Assembly (NCBI RefSeq): GCF_003955665.1
Contig: NZ_RXHU01000027.1
Coordinates: 1-64,000, forward strand
DNA from: Paenibacillus whitsoniae
GTDB taxonomy: Bacteria > Bacillota > Bacilli > Paenibacillales > NBRC-103111
DNA: 64,000 nt
Direction of reading: 5' to 3'
Positions 7,967-17,101 of the stretch are shown here, one piece after another (the first letter of the stretch is position 1; every line of letters starts with the position of its first letter). The position numbers and the translations under genes are program-made. The notes below the pieces were generated by a model that was not told the DNA's origin, did no database searches, and was given only the letters and a program-made list of their open reading frames with translations.

Positions 7967-9298
7967 TTAGCACGTCTTCGACACTTGCTTCATCCGGTTC
8001 GGGATCACATCGTTGCCGACGATTTGCTCGAACGATTCGCGTTGGACGACGAGGTCGCTCTCGCCGTCTTTGACAAACACGACGCCCGGTCTGCGAATCC
8101 GGTTATAGTTGCTCGCCATCGCATAGTTATATGCGCCCGTGCAGGACACGGCCAAAATATCGCCAGCCTTCACCTTCGGCAGGTTCACGTCCCAAATGAG
8201 CATGTCGCCGCTCTCACAGCATTTGCCCGCGATGGAGACGACCTCTTCCGGCGCTTCGGCAGCGCGGTTCGCGAGCCCAGCTTCATAGACCGCCTCATAC
8301 AGCGCAGGGCGTGGATTGTCGGTCATGCCGCCGTCGACCGCGACGTATTTGCGGACGCCCGGAATGTCTTTAGCGGAGCCGACGGTGTAGAGCGTCGTGC
8401 CGGCATCGCCGACGATGCTGCGGCCCGGCTCGACCCAAATTTCCGGCAGCGGATAATCATTCTGTCCGAAGTTCGATTTGATCGCGTCCGTAATCGCCTT
8501 GACGTAGACCGCAACCGGCAGCGGCGTATCCTCGGATACGTAGCGGATGCCAAAGCCGCCGCCCAAGTTGATGACGCGGAACGTCACATCTAGCTCGTCG
8601 CGCACTTGCACCGCGAACGACGCCATTTTCTCTGCTGCCATCGCGAAGCCTTCGACCTCGAAAATTTGCGAGCCAATGTGCGAGTGGATGCCGAGCAGAT
8701 CAAGATTCGGCAACGCGGAAGCCTGCTGAATCGCTTTGTACGCCGAGCCGTTGCCCAGATCGAAGCCGAACTTGGAATCCGTCTGCCCCGTGGAGATATA
8801 TTCATGCGTATGCGCCTCAACACCAGGCGTAATCCGCAGCAAAATGTTGACCTTTTGACGCTTCTCGCCGGCAATCACGTTCAGCAGCTCCAGCTCCGTG
8901 AAATTGTCCACGACGAAGCAGCCGATCTTCGCATCGATCGCCATCTCCATCTCCGAGATCGTCTTGTTGTTGCCGTGAAAATGGATGCGCTCCGCCGGAA
9001 AACCCGCTTGCAGCGCTGTGTATAATTCGCCGTCCGAGACGACGTCCAGAGACATACCTTCATCTTCGACGATCCGGCACATCGCCATGACGCAGAAGGC
9101 TTTGCTGGCATACGCAACTTGGAATTTCAGACCGGACGCCCGAAACGCTTCCACAAATTCGCGGCAGCGCTGGCGAACGAGCGCCTCGTCGAATACGTAC
9201 AGCGGCGTGCCATACTCTGCGACGAGCTCGAGTGTATCGACACCGCCGATCTCGAGGTGGCCTTGATCGTTGATTTTACTGGTTCCATGTAAGTACAT
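7967..9298 (-). CDS. lysA: Diaminopimelate decarboxylase
   Basis: LysA removes CO2 from meso-diaminopimelate, the last step of lysine synthesis, using PLP. The 443-residue fold-III enzyme has the PLP lysine in VAYASKAF, HFHGNNK, the phosphate-binding GGGFGIRY, EPGRSIVGDAG and the dimer-contributed CCESGD. Length is typical. It lies downstream of spoVAF, as in B. subtilis, where lysA ends the spoVA region, but a terminator after spoVAF suggests separate transcription. Confidence 0.97.
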   Translation of the reverse strand: MYLHGTSKINDQGHLEIGGVDTLELVAEYGTPLYVFDEALVRQRCREFVEAFRASGLKFQVAYASKAFCVMAMCRIVEDEGMSLDVVSDGELYTALQAGFPAERIHFHGNNKTISEMEMAIDAKIGCFVVDNFTELELLNVIAGEKRQKVNILLRITPGVEAHTHEYISTGQTDSKFGFDLGNGSAYKAIQQASALPNLDLLGIHSHIGSQIFEVEGFAMAAEKMASFAVQVRDELDVTFRVINLGGGFGIRYVSEDTPLPVAVYVKAITDAIKSNFGQNDYPLPEIWVEPGRSIVGDAGTTLYTVGSAKDIPGVRKYVAVDGGMTDNPRPALYEAVYEAGLANRAAEAPEEVVSIAGKCCESGDMLIWDVNLPKVKAGDILAVSCTGAYNYAMASNYNRIRRPGVVFVKDGESDLVVQRESFEQIVGNDVIPNRMKQVSKTC

Positions 9299-9423
9299 TG
9301 CTGGATGTTCCCCTCTCGCTTACCCATTGTCATGCCGTCATTCGCCTGATTGGATACATGCATTTCTATTTAAAGTATCATAGGGGACGACGTTTTGACA
9401 ATACATGTACGGACCTTCACATA

Positions 9424-9450
9424 CAAAAAGGGCTGGCGTCTACCAGCCCC
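9424..9450 (-). terminator. Intrinsic terminator of the spoVA genes
   Basis: GGGGCTGGTAGACGCCAGCCC hairpin on the minus strand followed by TTTTT, just after the spoVAF stop. Confidence 0.85.
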
Positions 9451-9460
9451 GGAACAGCGC

Positions 9461-11077
9461 TTATTCCGGCTGCCTTGTTCCGTCGATCGGTTTCGTGATG
9501 CTGAGCCTCGTTTTGGATGCAAGTACCGGTTTGCGCATGATGATGGAGAAAAAGCTTTTGGCGTTGAACGGCAGGAAGGGCCACATATAGGGAGCTCCGT
9601 ACGATTTACGACTCGCCAGGAAAATCAGCCAAATCGTGCTGCCGATTACCATGCCCGGCACGCCAAATATGGCGACGGTAACGAGCAGGCCAAGCCGGAT
9701 AATCCGGTTCGCTAACCCCAGCTCATAGCTCGGCGTTGCGAACATCCCGATCGAAGCCAATGCGAGATACAGGATGACTTCATTAATGAATAATCCGGTC
9801 TTCACCGCGATGTCCCCGACCAGAATGGCAGCGACGAGTCCCATCGCTGTAGCAAGCGGCGAAGGGGTATGAACGGCGGCCATCCGCATCAGGTCGATTC
9901 CGATATCGGCAAGCAGGAACTGCGTCAGCAAGGGCAGGTGTCCTTCTTTTTGCGGTCCCAAAAACTCTAGGCCTGCCGGCTTCAATTCCGGATGCGCCAC
10001 GATCAAATACCAGAGCGGCAGCAGGAAGATCGACATCAGGATGCCGGCAAACCGTACCCACCGCAAATACGTCCCGATAAATGGCGTTTGACGATACTCC
10101 TCCGCATGCTGAACATGGTGGAAAAACGTCGTCGGCAAAATCATGACCGAAGGCGACGTATCCACGAATACGCAGACGTGGCCCTCCAGCAAATGCGCGG
10201 AGACGACGTCCGGCCGCTCCGAATACCGCACCATCGGATACGGGTTCCACCCTTTATTCACAATGGCTTCCTCCAACTGCTTCTCACCCAGCGGAAGTCC
10301 GTCAATCTGCACCTGTTTCATGCGATCCTTGATTTCCTGCACTAGTTCGCTGTTGGCGATATCGCTGATGTATGCGACGCAGATGTCCGTCTTGGTTCGT
10401 TTCCCGATCTGCGAAATTTCCAGCTTGAGCCGTTCATCGCGAATGCGCCGCCGGACAAGCGTCACGTTCTGTAGCAGCGTTTCGGCAAAACCATCGCGCG
10501 AGCCCCGCACGACGCGCTCCAAATCCGGCTCGCCGATCGAGCGAACCGGATATGTTTTGGCATCGACGGCAATCGCTTCAGATTCGCCTTCGATAAAGAA
10601 TCCGGAGCCGCCCATCAGCACCTGGCCGACGATCTCGGACATTTTCGCATACTTCTTGACCTGAACGTGCGGAATCAGTTCAGCAAAGAACGCCTCCAAC
10701 GTGTGATGTTCAACCGCCTCTTCGCCGGCATACGATAACCGGGTAATAATATCCGTCAACACGGTATCTTTCACAAAGCCGTTACAATAGAAAATACCGA
10801 CACGCTTGCCGCCGAACACCATCTCCCGCATCACCAGATCAAAGCTGCGATTCAGCCCGACGCGCTCCTCGAGCACACGCTGCACGTCGTACAGGTTCTG
10901 CGGGATGTGCTCCTGTTCTTTCAGCGCCTTCTCCTTCTCCGTCACCTGTGTTATCGGATTGTACGGAGACAAGTTGCCTTCGGCGTCGATGGCGAGCTTG
11001 TCCTGCTGCGCCTGCCCCTCGCCAGCCTTCTTCTCATCAGCTCCGCCTTCGGGCGCCGGTTTCAAAATAAATTTCAT
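9461..11077 (-). CDS. spoVAF: Stage V sporulation protein AF, GerA-family spore membrane protein
   Basis: SpoVAF is related to the A subunits of nutrient germinant receptors and sits in the spore inner membrane, where SpoVA proteins mediate dipicolinate movement. The 538 residues show a hydrophilic N-terminal domain (about 1-300, with FYCNGFVKDTVLTDII), then a C-terminal membrane domain with several helices, including the conserved HTPSPLATAMGLVAAILVGD segment. Start at the ATG at 11077 behind GGGAGGCGAGAAG. In B. subtilis spoVAC, AD, AEB and AEA lie between spoVAB and spoVAF; here spoVAB follows directly, 25 bases upstream. Confidence 0.93.
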   Translation of the reverse strand: MKFILKPAPEGGADEKKAGEGQAQQDKLAIDAEGNLSPYNPITQVTEKEKALKEQEHIPQNLYDVQRVLEERVGLNRSFDLVMREMVFGGKRVGIFYCNGFVKDTVLTDIITRLSYAGEEAVEHHTLEAFFAELIPHVQVKKYAKMSEIVGQVLMGGSGFFIEGESEAIAVDAKTYPVRSIGEPDLERVVRGSRDGFAETLLQNVTLVRRRIRDERLKLEISQIGKRTKTDICVAYISDIANSELVQEIKDRMKQVQIDGLPLGEKQLEEAIVNKGWNPYPMVRYSERPDVVSAHLLEGHVCVFVDTSPSVMILPTTFFHHVQHAEEYRQTPFIGTYLRWVRFAGILMSIFLLPLWYLIVAHPELKPAGLEFLGPQKEGHLPLLTQFLLADIGIDLMRMAAVHTPSPLATAMGLVAAILVGDIAVKTGLFINEVILYLALASIGMFATPSYELGLANRIIRLGLLVTVAIFGVPGMVIGSTIWLIFLASRKSYGAPYMWPFLPFNAKSFFSIIMRKPVLASKTRLSITKPIDGTRQPE

Positions 11078-11102
11078 CTTCTCGCCTCCCTCGTTAATGC
11101 AA

Positions 11103-11525
11103 TTAGTAGAACAACCATTCAAATAACGAACCGAACACTTTGCCAAAAATCATCGCCATCAGCAGTACGATGCGATACGAATCCAACCCCACCCGCTTGG
11201 CGAGAATCGGAAGAACATTGATAATCTCTGTCAGTGCCGCCGCCAGCATGCCAACGAAACAGCCGGCAAACAACCCTACGAACGCCGAGCCAAGTGGAAA
11301 CAAATGAAAATGCGCATCGCTGAAATCGACCCAGGTAAACAGTAAGGAGCCGAGCACAACTGCGCCTTCGTACAGATGAATGCTGGTGAAAGATCGGGTG
11401 AGCTGCGCAAGCCTGGGGATAATGTCCAGTACGACGAGAAAAGCCACCATCCCGCTCCCGATAGAAATGCCGCCCGCCAAACCGATGAATGCGATCAAGC
11501 AGGCTTCCCCTACGGCCGCAATCAC
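11103..11525 (-). CDS. spoVAB: Stage V sporulation protein AB
   Basis: A 140-residue membrane protein with about four hydrophobic segments, matching SpoVAB in size (141 in B. subtilis) and pattern (AFIGLAGGISIGSGMVAFLVV, DIIPRLAQLT, NVLPILAKRVG). It uses a GTG start that overlaps the spoVAA stop (GTGA). Expected in the forespore inner membrane; its exact role in the SpoVA channel is unclear. Confidence 0.92.
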   Translation of the reverse strand: MIAAVGEACLIAFIGLAGGISIGSGMVAFLVVLDIIPRLAQLTRSFTSIHLYEGAVVLGSLLFTWVDFSDAHFHLFPLGSAFVGLFAGCFVGMLAAALTEIINVLPILAKRVGLDSYRIVLLMAMIFGKVFGSLFEWLFY

Positions 11526-12154
11526 TGATTGTCACCTTTTTCATGAATTTTGCTGTACTCTTCGGTAATGACGTAATGGTTGACGCTTTCCTGGTACATG
11601 AACATTTCCACTTCCAGCGGACTCGGCTCTTCATTAAATTTCTTTTTAAACAAATGGTTGAAAAAGAGGACCATCCCCACGCCGATGCCGAGCGAATACG
11701 GGATTTGCAGTATAAGCGGATGCTCGACTTTCTTACCTGTCATAAGCTCATAGATACGTTGATGCACGTCCAGCATGGACACATCCGCGTGGAAATTCAT
11801 AATGGTAAGGCCAGAACCGATAAACAGCAGCAGCCATACCAACGCAATTAGCAGCGGATTCGCCTTTCGATTATCCGTCGTAATTTCCAGCAGCACATGC
11901 GGCTCTCCATAATGCTCAATTTGCAGGTCGGGGAATCGCTCTCTAATTTTACCGATAATCAGCATCATGTCGAGCAGTACGCGATTGCCGTCCTCCTGCT
12001 GCGGCTGGTGAATAATCAGTTCATGCAGATCCTTTTCATACACCGGGTCCACGATCAATTGGGCAATCTGCCCCAGCTTGACGACTTGGCCTTTGCGCAC
12101 GCAAGCCTTCCGCTGAAGGCGAATGTACATCACTTTGCTTGTCGGAAACACCAT
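11522..12154 (-). CDS. spoVAA: Stage V sporulation protein AA
   Basis: The 210 residues match SpoVAA (about 206 in B. subtilis): a soluble N-terminal domain starting MVFPTSKVMYIRLQRKACV with conserved VKLGQIAQLIVDP, then two membrane helices (about 115-135 and 160-180). Start at the ATG at 12154 behind AAAGGAG. A sigma-G-like -10 lies upstream. First gene of the shortened spoVA operon here. Confidence 0.92.
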   Translation of the reverse strand: MVFPTSKVMYIRLQRKACVRKGQVVKLGQIAQLIVDPVYEKDLHELIIHQPQQEDGNRVLLDMMLIIGKIRERFPDLQIEHYGEPHVLLEITTDNRKANPLLIALVWLLLFIGSGLTIMNFHADVSMLDVHQRIYELMTGKKVEHPLILQIPYSLGIGVGMVLFFNHLFKKKFNEEPSPLEVEMFMYQESVNHYVITEEYSKIHEKGDNQ

Positions 12155-12227
12155 CGCTTCACAACTCCTTTCAGGAAGCCCGGAACGACCGTCGGCCGCC
12201 TCAATGGAAATCATCCAGCTATGATCG

Positions 12228-12258
12228 TAGTATGCAAAATGTTTCCTTGGCATAAACA
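12228..12258 (-). promoter_or_regulatory. Candidate sigma-G promoter of spoVAA-AB-AF
   Basis: A perfect sigma-G-type -10, CATACTA (12228-12234), lies 18 bases after TGTTTA (12253-12258), a partial -35. Its position about 75 bases before spoVAA fits the forespore sigma-G control known for this operon. The -35 match is weak. Confidence 0.45.
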
Positions 12259-12357
12259 ATTTCCCCGGTGGTAAATTCTCCATGCATAATCCGCTTTCGC
12301 TCTTGGCATAGTAACGTTGAGCACCGCCAACTTCATCCAAATAAAGAAGGTGATAAC

Positions 12358-12564
12358 ATGGCAAAATTCGCGTTGACGCTCGTCATTATCGGCGCGCTGA
12401 ACTGGCTTCTCGTCGGATTGTTTGAATGGGACCTCGTTTCAGCGATCTTCGGCGGCGATTCGCACCGGGAATCCTCCTGGCTCAGCCGCGTGGTGTATAC
12501 GCTCGTCGGTCTTTGCGGCTTGGTGTGCATCAGATTTTATTCCACAAACCGCTACGCCCGCTAA
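12358..12564 (+). CDS. DUF378 small membrane protein
   Basis: A 68-residue protein with the DUF378 pattern MAKFALTLVIIGALNWLLVG and two membrane helices joined by a short loop ending VVYTLVGLCGLV. AGAAGGTGATAAC precedes the ATG. Function unknown; the family is common in spore formers. It lies on the plus strand between the convergent sigF and the divergent spoVAA. A hairpin at about 12591-12628 (AGCCGCTT with AAGCGGCT) follows it without a clear T-tract. Confidence 0.85.
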   Translation: MAKFALTLVIIGALNWLLVGLFEWDLVSAIFGGDSHRESSWLSRVVYTLVGLCGLVCIRFYSTNRYAR

Positions 12565-12657
12565 GATCAAGCAGTTTGTGTAGGCTGACAAGCCGCTTCA
12601 CCCCGCCACACCGGGCAACAAGCGGCTGCGGACTTATTCTCCCTACCGAGTAAACAA

Positions 12658-12686
12658 CGAAAAACCGTCCTCCTTGCGGAGCACGG
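12658..12686 (-). terminator. Intrinsic terminator of the spoIIA-sigF operon
   Basis: CCGTGCTCC GCAA GGAGGACGG hairpin on the minus strand, then TTTTT. Confidence 0.85.
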
Positions 12687-12704
12687 CTTGTTCGCATATA
12701 CGTA

Positions 12705-13460
12705 TTATTGAGCGATTTGATCTTTGATCGACTGCAAAATTTTCTTCTCCAGACGCGAAACCTGCACTTGGGAGATGCCTAACCTGCTCGCAACCTCCGA
12801 TTGGGTCTGATCCCGGAAATAGCGCAGATAGACAATCAAGCGTTCCCGTTCGGATAGTGTACCGATGGCTTCGTTTAGCGCCAGCTTCTCAAACCATTTC
12901 TCGCCGGTCTCGTCTGAAATTTGATCCATCAACGTAATCGGATCCCCGTCATTCTCAAACACCGTCTCATGAATAGACGAAAGCGGTTTATTCGCCTCTT
13001 GCGCGAAGACAACCTCCTCCGCGGTAATCATCAGTTCTTCAGCGACTTCCTTAATCGTCGGAAGCCTGCCAAGCCTCTTCGAAAGCTCGTCTTTCGTTTT
13101 CCGAATCTTATTCGCCAATTCCTTCAGCGAGCGGCTCACCTTCAAGGTGCCGTCATCCCGCAGAAAGCGTTGGATTTCACCGATAATCATCGGAACCGCA
13201 TATGTCGAAAACTTCACATCGTAGGATAAATCGAATTTATCCACGGACTTTAGCAGCCCAATACAACCGATTTGGAACAAGTCTTCGGCTTCGTATCCCC
13301 GGTTCAAAAACCTCTGAACCACGGACCACACCAATCGGATATTGCAGCTGACAAGTGTTTCTCTGGCGAGTCCATCTCCGGATTGGCTGAGCGCGATGAG
13401 CCGTTTGACTTCCGAATCGTCTAAATAACTATGAGAAGCATGCTTCAGATCAACATCCAT
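12705..13460 (-). CDS. sigF: RNA polymerase sigma-F factor
   Basis: Sigma-F directs the first forespore-specific transcription after asymmetric division. Of 251 residues, region 2 carries RFLNRGYEAEDLFQIGCIGLLKSV-type sequence and KFSTYAVPMIIGEIQRFLRD, region 3 follows LPTIKEVAEEL, and region 4 has the helix-turn-helix TQSEVASRLGISQVQVSRLEK. Kept inactive by SpoIIAB, whose gene is 11 bases upstream. Confidence 0.97.
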   Translation of the reverse strand: MDVDLKHASHSYLDDSEVKRLIALSQSGDGLARETLVSCNIRLVWSVVQRFLNRGYEAEDLFQIGCIGLLKSVDKFDLSYDVKFSTYAVPMIIGEIQRFLRDDGTLKVSRSLKELANKIRKTKDELSKRLGRLPTIKEVAEELMITAEEVVFAQEANKPLSSIHETVFENDGDPITLMDQISDETGEKWFEKLALNEAIGTLSERERLIVYLRYFRDQTQSEVASRLGISQVQVSRLEKKILQSIKDQIAQ

Positions 13461-13471
13461 AGATCCTACTC

Positions 13472-13918
13472 CTAATTGTATAAAGCTTTTTTAGATTCAA
13501 TTCGCTTCAACATGTTTATTTTCGTTCCGATGCCAACAGCCGTCACAATATCCACTTCGTCCATGAAATTTTCCATGATCGTAAAGCCCATGCCCGAGCG
13601 CTCCAGCTCCGGCTTCGACGTGTACAGCGGCTCTTTTGCCTGCTCCAAATCCGCAATGCCCGCACCCTTGTCCTCGATCGTCAAGCGAACCAAATCCCCC
13701 TCGATCTCGGCCGAAATCGTCACAATGCCATCCGGCTTACTATCATAACCGTGAATGATCGCATTCGTCACGGCTTCCGAAATGACCGTCTTGATATCCG
13801 TCAATTCATCCAGAGTCGGGTCAAGCTGGGAAATAAAAGCAGCGACAGCCACACGCGCAAAGGCTTCATTCTCCGAACGAGCGGCAAACTGAAGTTGCAT
13901 AAAATTACGTTCGCTCAT
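13472..13918 (-). CDS. spoIIAB: Anti-sigma-F factor (serine kinase)
   Basis: SpoIIAB binds sigma-F and phosphorylates SpoIIAA. The 148-residue GHKL ATPase shows the N box ([15 protein letters not shown]), the G1 box with DKGAGI and the G2-type [12 protein letters not shown]. Start overlaps the spoIIAA stop by four bases (ATGA-type coupling), which keeps the two partners in step. Confidence 0.97.
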   Translation of the reverse strand: MSERNFMQLQFAARSENEAFARVAVAAFISQLDPTLDELTDIKTVISEAVTNAIIHGYDSKPDGIVTISAEIEGDLVRLTIEDKGAGIADLEQAKEPLYTSKPELERSGMGFTIMENFMDEVDIVTAVGIGTKINMLKRIESKKALYN

Positions 13919-14268
13919 AGCGCAACCTCCAGACTGGACATTGCATTACGTTCATTTTCATGAATCGCGACAATTTTGAACATGCCGGAAAGCTCAAACA
14001 ATCGATAGACGGCCGGAGAAACGTCACAGACGACCATTTTACCGCCTTTGCTCGTAATTTGCTTATAACGGCCTAGAATCACGCCGAGACCTGAGCTGTC
14101 CATGAAGGAAAGATCTTTCAAACTGAGGATGACGTGCTGCGTCTGCTCTTTGGCAATCGCTTCCTCCATCCGCGCTTTCACACTTTCCGCCGTGTGATGA
14201 TCCAACTCGCCTCTTAATCTAACAATTAGCGCTCTTCGGCCTTGCTCGAATTCAATTTGCAGGCTCAA
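13915..14268 (-). CDS. spoIIAA: Anti-sigma-F factor antagonist
   Basis: SpoIIAA frees sigma-F when dephosphorylated by SpoIIE. The STAS domain has [11 protein letters not shown] and the phosphorylatable serine in [16 protein letters not shown] place the start at a TTG (14266-14268): AAGGGAG lies eight bases upstream and the product MSLQIEFEQ is 117 residues, the same length as B. subtilis SpoIIAA and aligning at its N-terminus. ATG codons further upstream lack a ribosome-binding site. Confidence 0.95.
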   Translation of the reverse strand: MSLQIEFEQGRRALIVRLRGELDHHTAESVKARMEEAIAKEQTQHVILSLKDLSFMDSSGLGVILGRYKQITSKGGKMVVCDVSPAVYRLFELSGMFKIVAIHENERNAMSSLEVAL

Positions 14269-14299
14269 CCAGTCCACTCCCTTCACAGTCATGAACATA

Positions 14300-14329
14300 G
14301 GTTTCTACAGTCGGGGAGACATTTCCTGC
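14300..14329 (-). promoter_or_regulatory. Candidate sigma-H promoter of the spoIIA operon
   Basis: GCAGGAAAT (14321-14329) fits the sigma-H -35 consensus and lies 12 bases before GTAGAAACC (14300-14308), a partial -10. A GTCGGGG/CCCCGAC inverted repeat (about 14309-14336) overlaps it and could instead be a weak dacF terminator. Known sigma-H control of spoIIA supports the assignment. Confidence 0.4.
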
Positions 14330-14388
14330 CCCCCGACAAAACTAGAAGAAAAGCGCTAAAAGTAGGTAAAATACGCGAGATTTCGCCG

Positions 14389-15564
14389 TCAGTCAGTATG
14401 GAAGAGTGAAGACGTCGTCCGTTTGAAGAGCTTCCACCAGGACGCTTTGGCCACGTCGGCCGGCGATTCCAGCGGGTATTCCGCAATGACGGCGTCGCCG
14501 TTGTAGACAACGATTTTACCAATCGGCTGACCTGTGCGAACCGGCGCTTTGATAGACGTATCCAGCACCAGCTCATGTCGGATATTCGCAGTATCGGTGC
14601 CTTTTTTCATCAACATGCTGTAATTTTGCTTCGCAGTGAGCGGCAAGGAGGAAACCTCGCCTTTATTGATCATAAATTCGCCGAGCTGATCGCCGGTTTT
14701 AAAGATCGGGTAGTTCATATATTGCGCAAACGCATAATCAAAAAGCTTCGTGACTTCTGCATTCCGTGTTTTCGTGTTCGGCTCGCCGAGCACCACGGCG
14801 ATAACGCGCAGATTGTCGCGTTTGGCTGTGGCGGACAGGCAGAACTTGGCTTCGCTCGTGTAGCCGGTTTTGAGGCCGTCTGCGCCGCTGTAGAAGCGTA
14901 CGAGCTTGTTCGTATTGACCAGCCAGAACGGCTTCGGCGAGTCTTTGCGCAAATAGTCCTGATACGCGCCTGTAAAGCTCGTAATACCTTCATGCTTGAG
15001 CAGCTCCCGCGACATAATGGCGATGTCATTCGCCGTTGTATAGTGATTCGCCACCGGCAAGCCGTTGCAATTGGAGAAATGCGTATTTTTCATGCCGAGC
15101 TGTTGCGCGCGTTCGTTCATCATGCTGACAAAATTTTCTTCCGAACCTGCGATTTTCTCCGCCATCGCAACCGACGCATCGTTGCCGGAAGCCATCGCAA
15201 TGCCTTTGAGCATCTCTTGTACGGTCATCTGCTCGCCAGGCTCCAGGAAGATTTGCGAGCCTCCCATAGAAGCTGCATACTCGCTGACTGACACTTTCTC
15301 GTCCATTTTGAGCGAGCCTTTGTCGATCGCTTCCATGATGAGCAGCATCGTCATAATTTTCGTGATGCTGGCCGGCGGCAGCTTGACATCCTTGTTTTTC
15401 TCGGCGATGACCGTCCCCGTATCCGCATCCATGAGCACGGCGGATTGGGCGTTCGGCGTCAAATCGACAGGTTGCGGCTTACTTTCCGCAGCGAAGACAG
15501 ACGGCAGCACCAGCATCGCACACAATTGGAAACAAATGAAACTTAACAGCCCTTTTTTACGCAT
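14389..15564 (-). CDS. dacF: D-alanyl-D-alanine carboxypeptidase (penicillin-binding protein), sporulation type
   Basis: DacF trims the terminal D-alanine from peptidoglycan pentapeptides and sets cross-linking of spore cortex. The 391 residues begin with a signal peptide (GLLSFICFQLCAMLVLPSVFA-type, about 1-27), then the serine site PPASITKIM (SxxK), SGND (SxN) and LKTGYT (KTG), and a C-terminal beta domain ending in an amphipathic anchor. Start at the ATG at 15564, with AGGAGG upstream. It sits directly upstream of spoIIA, as in B. subtilis. Confidence 0.95.
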   Translation of the reverse strand: MRKKGLLSFICFQLCAMLVLPSVFAAESKPQPVDLTPNAQSAVLMDADTGTVIAEKNKDVKLPPASITKIMTMLLIMEAIDKGSLKMDEKVSVSEYAASMGGSQIFLEPGEQMTVQEMLKGIAMASGNDASVAMAEKIAGSEENFVSMMNERAQQLGMKNTHFSNCNGLPVANHYTTANDIAIMSRELLKHEGITSFTGAYQDYLRKDSPKPFWLVNTNKLVRFYSGADGLKTGYTSEAKFCLSATAKRDNLRVIAVVLGEPNTKTRNAEVTKLFDYAFAQYMNYPIFKTGDQLGEFMINKGEVSSLPLTAKQNYSMLMKKGTDTANIRHELVLDTSIKAPVRTGQPIGKIVVYNGDAVIAEYPLESPADVAKASWWKLFKRTTSSLFHTD

Positions 15565-15671
15565 AGCAATTGTACCCCTCCTGAGATGTATCACATGTTA
15601 GTTTTGGCAGTTGCATCAAGAATGACTGCTATTCAGTTTGGACGATTTTCCTGCAAAATATTCCAAAACAT

Positions 15672-15700
15672 GCAAAAAACCTTCCGGTTTCCCGGAAGGC
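15672..15700 (-). terminator. Intrinsic terminator of pdp
   Basis: GCCTTCCGGGAAACCGGAAGG hairpin then TTTTTT on the minus strand. Confidence 0.88.
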
Positions 15701-15711
15701 TTCTGCTCTGG

Positions 15712-17013
15712 CTAAACAATCACATCATAAATCAATTGCAGCGGAGCCGGCTTCGCCTCCGCGATTGCATAGGCGCCTCGAATCATCGCCTCGACTTCCC
15801 GCACATCCTCCCGATTCGCATGAATGGTGCAGATCGACTCACCTGGCGCGACCTTGTCGCCGATCTTCTTATTCAGCGTCAGCCCGACCGCGTAATCGAT
15901 ACTGTCTTCCTTCTTGGCACGCCCCGCGCCAAGAAGCATAGCGGCAATACCGATCTGCTCGGCATTAATACGAGAAACGTAGCCGGTCTCAACCGCAGCC
16001 ACTTCGAAGCTATAGCGCGCCGTCGGCAGCAGCTCCGGGTGATCGACCACCCGTGCATCGCCGCCCTGGCTCGCGACGAATCGCCGGAACGCCTCCACAG
16101 CTTGACCGCTGAGAATGACGTCCTTCACCTTATTCCGAGCCGCTTCATAGTCCGTGTCGCCGGTGCCCAGCATGATCATATAGGCGGCGACCGCGACCGC
16201 GACTTCCGTCAGCTCCGCATCGCCGGTGCCGCGCAGCACCTCCAAAGCCTCGCGAATTTCATTCGCATTGCCGATTTCACGGCCGAGCGGCTGCTCCATG
16301 TCCGTAATCATCGCAATCGTCTTCCGATTCAATCGGTTGCCGATGTCCACCATCGTCCGCGCAAGCACCCGCGCATCCTCGACCGTCTTCATGAACGCGC
16401 CCGAACCGATCTTTACGTCAAGCACGATGGCGTCTGCGCCAGAGGCGATTTTCTTGCTCATGATGGAACTCGCGATCAGCGGAATCGAATCCACGGTTGC
16501 GGTGACGTCGCGCAGTGCGTACATTTTTTTGTCCGCCGGAGCGAGGTTGCCGCTCTGCCCGACGATAGCAATTTTGTTCGTATTGACCGCCTGAATAAAG
16601 GCTTCGCTCGACAGCTCGATCTGGAATCCGGGAATCGACTCCAGCTTATCGACCGTGCCGCCTGTGTGGCCAAGGCCGCGGCCGGACATTTTCGCCACGG
16701 GAATGCCAAGCGAGGCCACAACCGGCCCGACGATCAGCGATATTTTATCTCCGACGCCCCCGGTAGAATGCTTATCGACCTTGACTCCTTCAATAGCCGA
16801 CAAATCCACTCGATCCCCGGATTCCACCATCGCCGACGTCAAATATGAAATCTCTTCATTTGTCATACCATTTAAAAAGGTCGCCATCAGGAACGCCGAC
16901 ATCTGATAATCCGGCGCGCCGCCGTGAGTATATTCCTGGATCACAAACGCGATTTCTTCCTGGGTAAGCGCTTCGCCTTCGCGCTTTTTATGTATGACAT
17001 CCACCATCCGCAT
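15712..17013 (-). CDS. pdp: Pyrimidine-nucleoside phosphorylase
   Basis: Splits uridine and thymidine (and deoxyuridine) with phosphate, in pyrimidine salvage. The 433 residues show the signature SGRGLGHTGGTVDKLESIPG, the phosphate-binding KHSTGGVGDK and VDVKIGSGAFMKT-like DVKIGSGAFMKT. Low-molecular-weight members of this family in Gram-positive bacteria accept both uridine and thymidine. It lies in a nucleoside salvage block with two pnp genes and deoB, but a separate terminator and the cupredoxin gene intervene. Confidence 0.96.
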   Translation of the reverse strand: MRMVDVIHKKREGEALTQEEIAFVIQEYTHGGAPDYQMSAFLMATFLNGMTNEEISYLTSAMVESGDRVDLSAIEGVKVDKHSTGGVGDKISLIVGPVVASLGIPVAKMSGRGLGHTGGTVDKLESIPGFQIELSSEAFIQAVNTNKIAIVGQSGNLAPADKKMYALRDVTATVDSIPLIASSIMSKKIASGADAIVLDVKIGSGAFMKTVEDARVLARTMVDIGNRLNRKTIAMITDMEQPLGREIGNANEIREALEVLRGTGDAELTEVAVAVAAYMIMLGTGDTDYEAARNKVKDVILSGQAVEAFRRFVASQGGDARVVDHPELLPTARYSFEVAAVETGYVSRINAEQIGIAAMLLGAGRAKKEDSIDYAVGLTLNKKIGDKVAPGESICTIHANREDVREVEAMIRGAYAIAEAKPAPLQLIYDVIV

Positions 17014-17063
17014 GTCGATTCCTCCTTCTATAACTGACCCTTGTATTATAACCTGCGAAAAAG

Positions 17064-17098
17064 AAAAAAGGGAGCTGCAGGAGCCCCCCCTTTAATTT
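17064..17098 (-). terminator. Probable terminator of the cupredoxin gene
   Basis: AAAGGG pairs with CCCTTT around a GC-rich inner stem with a small bulge, and a T-rich tract follows on the minus strand. Confidence 0.6.
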
Positions 17099-17101
17099 CT
17101 C

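Noticed and set aside
15586-16848. Plus-strand open frame (420 codons) opposite pdp
   Set aside because: Mirror of the pdp gene; no start signal or motif.
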